From contig VSOD01000186.1 in the NCBI GenBank assembly GCA_009774655.1, positions 1-8,234 on the forward strand: a DNA stretch of 8,234 nucleotides, in the 5' to 3' direction. Below are positions 5,232-8,234 of the stretch, in pieces. Numbering within the stretch: position 1 is the stretch's first letter; every line of letters begins with the position of its first letter. The notes under the pieces were generated by a model. That model worked only from the letters and a program-made list of their open reading frames with translations. It did not search any database and had not been told where the DNA came from. The stretch comes from Lachnospiraceae bacterium (GTDB taxonomy: Bacteria > Bacillota_A > Clostridia > Lachnospirales > Lachnospiraceae). Both the position numbers and the translations under genes were made by a program.

Positions 5232-6299
5232 TCATTGCCCGGGCAGGTTTTCCCGCAGCTTCACCTGTCTGGCTGCATAGCGGCGCCTGTCGTCTTCGAG
5301 GGCTGCATAATGTTTCCTGGTGGTGTTGACGTCTTTGTGTCCGAGGACATCTGCCACCAGATAGATATCTCCGGTTTCCTTGTAGAGAGAGGTTCCGTAG
5401 GTGCTCCTTAGCTTATGGGGTGTAATCTTTTTGAGGCTTGTAACAGTGGAAGAGTATTTCTTCACCATGTTTTCTACTGCGCGAACCGACATCCGGCGGT
5501 TCTGCAGGGAAAGGAAGAGGGCATTTTCGTGGCCGGCCTGCGGTATGATATGACTGCGTTCTTCCAGATAGTCCTGCAGTGCAGCCTCCACCTCCTCACC
5601 GAAATAGATGACAGCCTCGTAGCCGCCTTTGCGCAGGATTCGGATACCGTTGTTTCTGAAATCGACATCCCCGATATCCAGGCCGACGCACTCCGAAACG
5701 CGGATGCCCGTTCCGAGCAGCAGCGTCAGGATAGCCACATCCCGTATTTTGGTAGCCTGATGGAAGCGTTTCTGAGCCTTGGTCAGCCCCGTTCCTTCCT
5801 CCACCTGATCCAGAAGGATTGCCACCTCGGCCGGATCCAGACGGATGATCTCTTTCTCATGGAGTTTGGGTAGCGGCACGAGTACAGCAGGATTCTTCTC
5901 GATCAGTTCCGCCTGGAAATAATAATTATAGAAGCTGCGCAGAGAAGCCAGTTTCCGCTTTTTGCCCCGCTCATCGTTGGTATATTCTTTGCCGTCCTTT
6001 TGATAATAGCTCAGATATTCCATATACTCTTCGATATCTTCCCTGGTGAGCTGCTCTAAGAGGGAGAGAGGGAATTCTCTGATATCCATACTGCCCAGGC
6101 TCTTGTTATTGTCATGCAGATATTCAAAGAAGACCCTGATGTCATAGGCGTAGGCAAGACGCGTTCTCGCAGAGGTATACTCGCTGACACCGCGGAAGAA
6201 CTGTTTGCAGAAGGGAGGCAGTGTCTCCAGTACTTCCCTCATTTTTGCGATATTGTCAATATTCTGCTGGGTATGATAATTGCTGTTTTTAGTATCCAT
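5232..6299 (-). CDS. XerS-like tyrosine recombinase
   Basis: This 355-residue site-specific recombinase has an N-terminal SAM-like core-binding domain (about 40-140) and a C-terminal catalytic domain (about 155-335). All six catalytic positions are visible: R200 (TGIRVSE), K224 (RKGGYEA), H295 and R298 (TPHKLRST), H321 (LGHKDVN) and Y331 (KHYA). The length and the linker before RDVAILTLLLGTGIRVSE resemble the single-recombinase XerS type (about 356 aa) more than XerC/XerD (about 300 aa). Chromosome dimer resolution is therefore a candidate role, though the family also contains mobile-element integrases. No phage or conjugation genes are nearby. AAAGGTGATC precedes the ATG at 6299. It lies 25 nt after ttcA, so the two are probably one operon. 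No dif-like site was recognised. Confidence 0.88.
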   Translation of the reverse strand: MDTKNSNYHTQQNIDNIAKMREVLETLPPFCKQFFRGVSEYTSARTRLAYAYDIRVFFEYLHDNNKSLGSMDIREFPLSLLEQLTREDIEEYMEYLSYYQKDGKEYTNDERGKKRKLASLRSFYNYYFQAELIEKNPAVLVPLPKLHEKEIIRLDPAEVAILLDQVEEGTGLTKAQKRFHQATKIRDVAILTLLLGTGIRVSECVGLDIGDVDFRNNGIRILRKGGYEAVIYFGEEVEAALQDYLEERSHIIPQAGHENALFLSLQNRRMSVRAVENMVKKYSSTVTSLKKITPHKLRSTYGTSLYKETGDIYLVADVLGHKDVNTTRKHYAALEDDRRRYAARQVKLRENLPGQ

Positions 6300-6324
6300 A
6301 ATATAAGATCACCTTTCTCTCCTG

Positions 6325-7080
6325 TCAGTTTGTATTGTTGTCCTGCGGCTGTTTCTTTGCAGTGGGCAGCTGCCAGCCGTCCAGATTGGCACTCTGGATC
6401 GCCGTAAACATTCTTTCCTTGACACCCGGCGCATCCAGATTGATCTCCCGCACAAGATTCTTGACAGATTCCCGTTTCGTATGGCCGTCTGCGGGGCAGG
6501 GACTTTTGACGACGGGAACATCATATTTGTTAACGAATCCGATCACATCGGCTTCGTTCATATAGATCAGAGGCCGTATAACTGTAATATCGGTGCGGTC
6601 CAGATAAGTGACCGGACGGAAAGTATGAAATCTGCCCTCGTAGATCAGAGACATCATCATCGTCTCTACCACGTCATCTTTATGATGGGCATAAGCTACC
6701 TTGTTGCATCCGGATGTCTTCATGGCATCATTGAGCGCTCCTTTCCGCATCTTGGCACACAGAGAGCAGGGATTGGTCTCCCGGCGATCTTCGAAAATAA
6801 TCTTCGCTATGTCCGTGTTTACAATATGGTAGGGGACGCCGAGCGTATCACACAGTTCCCCGATCTTGTCCAGCTTCAGATTATCGAAGCCGAGGTCGAC
6901 CGTGACGGCGCACAGTTCAAACGGATGGGGATAGAAACGCCGCAGTCCCTGCAGGGCATAGAGCAGCGTCAGGCTGTCTTTTCCTCCGGAGATACCGACT
7001 GCGATCCGGTCACCGGACTGTATCATATGATAATCATCAATGGCTTTTCTTGTAAGGCTGTATACCTGTTGTAATTTCAT
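6325..7080 (-). CDS. ttcA: tRNA 2-thiocytidine biosynthesis protein TtcA
   Basis: TtcA is an ATP-dependent, Fe-S cluster-containing tRNA thiolase that makes 2-thiocytidine at position 32. The 251 residues show the PP-loop ATP-pyrophosphatase motif SGGKDS (31-36). They also show the cysteine pair C105-x-x-C108 (NPCSLCAKMRKG), a third cysteine C195 (KSPCPADG) and the AHHKDD motif (131-136). The three cysteines match the cluster ligands of E. coli TtcA, which is longer (about 311 aa). I chose the ATG at 7080 because clostridial relatives begin MKLQQ. An in-frame ATG at 7128 would add 16 residues but lies only about 6 nt after the predicted transcription start. The SD is not ideal (GGAG 13 nt upstream). 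The XerS-like gene follows 25 nt downstream. Confidence 0.93.
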   Translation of the reverse strand: MKLQQVYSLTRKAIDDYHMIQSGDRIAVGISGGKDSLTLLYALQGLRRFYPHPFELCAVTVDLGFDNLKLDKIGELCDTLGVPYHIVNTDIAKIIFEDRRETNPCSLCAKMRKGALNDAMKTSGCNKVAYAHHKDDVVETMMMSLIYEGRFHTFRPVTYLDRTDITVIRPLIYMNEADVIGFVNKYDVPVVKSPCPADGHTKRESVKNLVREINLDAPGVKERMFTAIQSANLDGWQLPTAKKQPQDNNTN

Positions 7081-7140
7081 GCTCTGTCTAGGTCTCCTGT
7101 TATTGTCTCCTGTAAATTTCCTGTACATTTCAACAGCTCT

Positions 7141-7169
7141 ATTATACAGAATATTTGTTCAGATGACAT
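7141..7169 (-). promoter_or_regulatory. Predicted promoter of the ttcA-recombinase operon
   Basis: On the minus strand, ATGTCA (7169-7164, four of six consensus bases) and a perfect TATAAT (7146-7141) are 17 nt apart. The start would be near 7134, giving a leader of about 54 nt that carries three copies of ACAGGA. A LexA-like box fills the spacer. Confidence 0.55.
7149..7160. promoter_or_regulatory. LexA-box-like site in the ttcA promoter spacer
   Basis: GAATATTTGTTC is identical to box 1 beside lexA, and CAGAATATTTGTTC is shared over 14 bp. It lies between the predicted -35 and -10 of ttcA, the same arrangement as box 2 in the LysM promoter. One half-site is imperfect (GAAT), so binding is plausible but unproven. 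Confidence 0.45.
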
Positions 7170-7207
7170 TAATTTTTTATAAAATGTAATGCAGTTTTTG
7201 AAAATAA

Positions 7208-7216
7208 TGGTATACT
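7208..7216 (+). promoter_or_regulatory. Extended -10 promoter candidate for the AI-2E transporter gene
   Basis: TGGTATACT is an extended -10 element (TG-n-TATACT). No good -35 is seen at 16-18 nt spacing. The predicted start, near 7223, is only a few bases before palindrome copy 2, so the whole 103-nt element would be in the leader. Confidence 0.45.
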
Positions 7217-7226
7217 AGAGATATCA

Positions 7227-7329
7227 TATAGTAAACGACATAACAAATTTCTGTTTCCGGCTCTTGCAGAAGCCATATACGGTAGCTCCTGCAAGGCCGA
7301 AAACGAAATTTCTAATGTCGCTAACTATA
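7227..7329. repeat. 103-bp palindromic repeat, copy 2
   Basis: It has the same length, ends and orientation as copy 1 (4501-4603). The four differences are element position 34 (A in copy 1, G here), 44 (G to A), 73 (A to G) and 95 (T to C). The inner stem here is CTTGCAGAAGC with GCTCCTGCAAG, one A-C mismatch on the + strand. Flanks outside TATAGT...ACTATA differ from copy 1, so the boundaries are sharp. It lies between the divergent ttcA promoter and the AI-2E transporter gene. Confidence 0.9.
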
Positions 7330-7358
7330 GACTAACGGCGGGGAGTGTAGTGACAGCA

Positions 7359-8234
7359 ATGAAATTCAAATTTGACAGGAAATATTTTTACTGGGGCATT
7401 ACGGCCTTTCTGGTCATTGCGGCGAGTATTTTTTTCTACTATATATTGTTTCATCGGTCCAGTCTTTCAAGCGGCCTGTCTACGCTGATCGGTATCGCTA
7501 TGCCGATCATTGACGGATTCGTGCTGGCATACCTGATGACACCGGTTCTCAATAAGATTGAAAGCCGGGTGATTGAACCCCTCTACAAGAAGACTAAACT
7601 GCCTTATAATGTCAAAGGCAGAAAGCGGATCCGGGGTATTTCCATGATGATCACGGTCATTTTGATCGGGATTGTTTTCTATGAGTTTTTCGGCCTGATC
7701 ATTCCGGAGGTGATCCGCAGTATCCAGAGTATTATCTTTCAACTGCCTCTCTATCTCAACAACCTGAATCACTGGGCGCTGGGTCTTATGAAGAACAATC
7801 CGGATCTGGAGCAGACGGTCAATGAACTGCTGGCACAGTATTCGCCCAAACTGCTGGATTATTTTGACACGAACCTGCTTCCGAATATCAATGAACTTGT
7901 CAAGACCCTGTCTTCGAGCGTGATCAGTATTTTCAAGGCTCTTTGGAATTTTGTGATCGGGTTTATCATATCGATCTATGTTATGGGAAGCAAGGAAAGA
8001 TTTGCAGGGCAGGCGAAGAAGATCGTCTACGCGTTGTTTGACCGTAAGACCGGAAATGAAGTGATTTCTAATTTCCGTTTTATCCACGGCACATTTATCG
8101 GTTTCATCGGCGGCAAGATCGTGGATTCTATTATTATTGGCATCTTCTGCTTTGTCTGTACCAGTATCATTGGCACACCGTATGCCATCCTTGTGAGCGT
8201 GATCGTGGGGGTGACCAACGTGATCCCGTTCTTC
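7359..8234 (+). CDS. AI-2E family transporter (PerM/TqsA-like), 3' end outside the window
   Basis: The first 292 residues of a polytopic membrane protein are visible, open to the window edge with no stop. The AI-2E exporter family (formerly DUF20) includes TqsA of E. coli and PerM-like permeases. Substrates are mostly unknown, and some members move autoinducer-2 or Na+/Li+. Predicted membrane segments lie at about 13-31, 41-62, 95-115, 187-207, 244-266 and 270-290. A long hydrophilic, helical stretch separates the third and fourth (about 118-185), as is usual in the family. Family landmarks are the GFIGGKIVDSIIIGI segment and the final VTNVIPFF, which normally continues as a Gly-Pro motif. 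The ATG at 7359 gives the MKFK-type start of relatives. A GTG at 7350, 4 nt after GGGGAG, is a real alternative because that SD is 13 nt from the ATG. Confidence 0.88.
   Translation, partial: MKFKFDRKYFYWGITAFLVIAASIFFYYILFHRSSLSSGLSTLIGIAMPIIDGFVLAYLMTPVLNKIESRVIEPLYKKTKLPYNVKGRKRIRGISMMITVILIGIVFYEFFGLIIPEVIRSIQSIIFQLPLYLNNLNHWALGLMKNNPDLEQTVNELLAQYSPKLLDYFDTNLLPNINELVKTLSSSVISIFKALWNFVIGFIISIYVMGSKERFAGQAKKIVYALFDRKTGNEVISNFRFIHGTFIGFIGGKIVDSIIIGIFCFVCTSIIGTPYAILVSVIVGVTNVIPFF

Noticed and set aside
6481..7074. 197-codon + strand ORF
   Set aside because: It is antisense to ttcA, whose PP-loop and cysteine motifs are clear, and it has no recognised product.
7467..8087. Long minus-strand ORF of 206 codons
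   Set aside because: It lies fully antisense to the AI-2E transporter, whose frame is open from 7359 to the window end and shows family motifs. The minus-strand product has no recognisable domain.
1..8234. CRISPR array, tRNA or rRNA genes, prophage or insertion sequence
   Set aside because: No regularly spaced direct repeats, cloverleaf or rRNA sequence, or transposase or phage genes were seen. The tyrosine recombinase stands alone beside ttcA.

Overview
The window looks like chromosomal DNA from a Firmicute of class Clostridia, most likely a Lachnospiraceae member. The reasons are the ObgE, LexA, TtcA and AI-2E protein sequences, strong AGGAGG-type ribosome binding sites, Gram-positive GAAC-N4-GTTC LexA boxes, and a membrane-anchored LysM gene divergent from lexA. 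Family assignments are from memory of the protein families; no search was run. Most of the window is core genome, and no phage, insertion sequence, CRISPR array or tRNA/rRNA gene was seen.

Region 1 (1-3160, + strand) is the conserved ribosome-assembly and NAD cluster obgE (5' end outside the window), yhbY, nadD, yqeK and rsfS, closed by a strong hairpin terminator. ObgE is a ribosome-associated GTPase, YhbY binds pre-50S RNA, NadD makes NAD, YqeK is an HD-domain dinucleotide hydrolase, and RsfS silences the 50S subunit. The obgE reading frame carries an in-frame TAG at 33-35 inside the glycine-rich Obg fold. It is followed at once by a near-ideal Shine-Dalgarno and an ATG at 48.

Region 2 (3193-5159) holds a small DUF378 membrane protein gene and lexA on the minus strand. 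Divergent from lexA is a + strand gene for a protein with a transmembrane segment and a LysM domain, positioned like Bacillus yneA, the SOS division inhibitor. The lexA/LysM intergenic region carries four LexA-box-like sites, a consensus promoter with one of those boxes in its spacer, and a 103-bp palindromic element.

Region 3 (5232-7080, minus strand) is a probable two-gene operon of ttcA (tRNA 2-thiocytidine synthesis) followed by a XerS-like tyrosine recombinase. Its promoter contains a LexA-box-like site in the spacer that is identical over 14 bp to one beside lexA.

Region 4 (7129-8234) starts with a second copy of the 103-bp palindrome (4 differences in 103 bp), then the beginning of an AI-2E family membrane transporter gene that runs off the window. 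The two palindromes are the least explained structures here. All four differences between them keep base pairing only if the minus strand is the RNA, which hints at a structured RNA or a mobile palindromic repeat.
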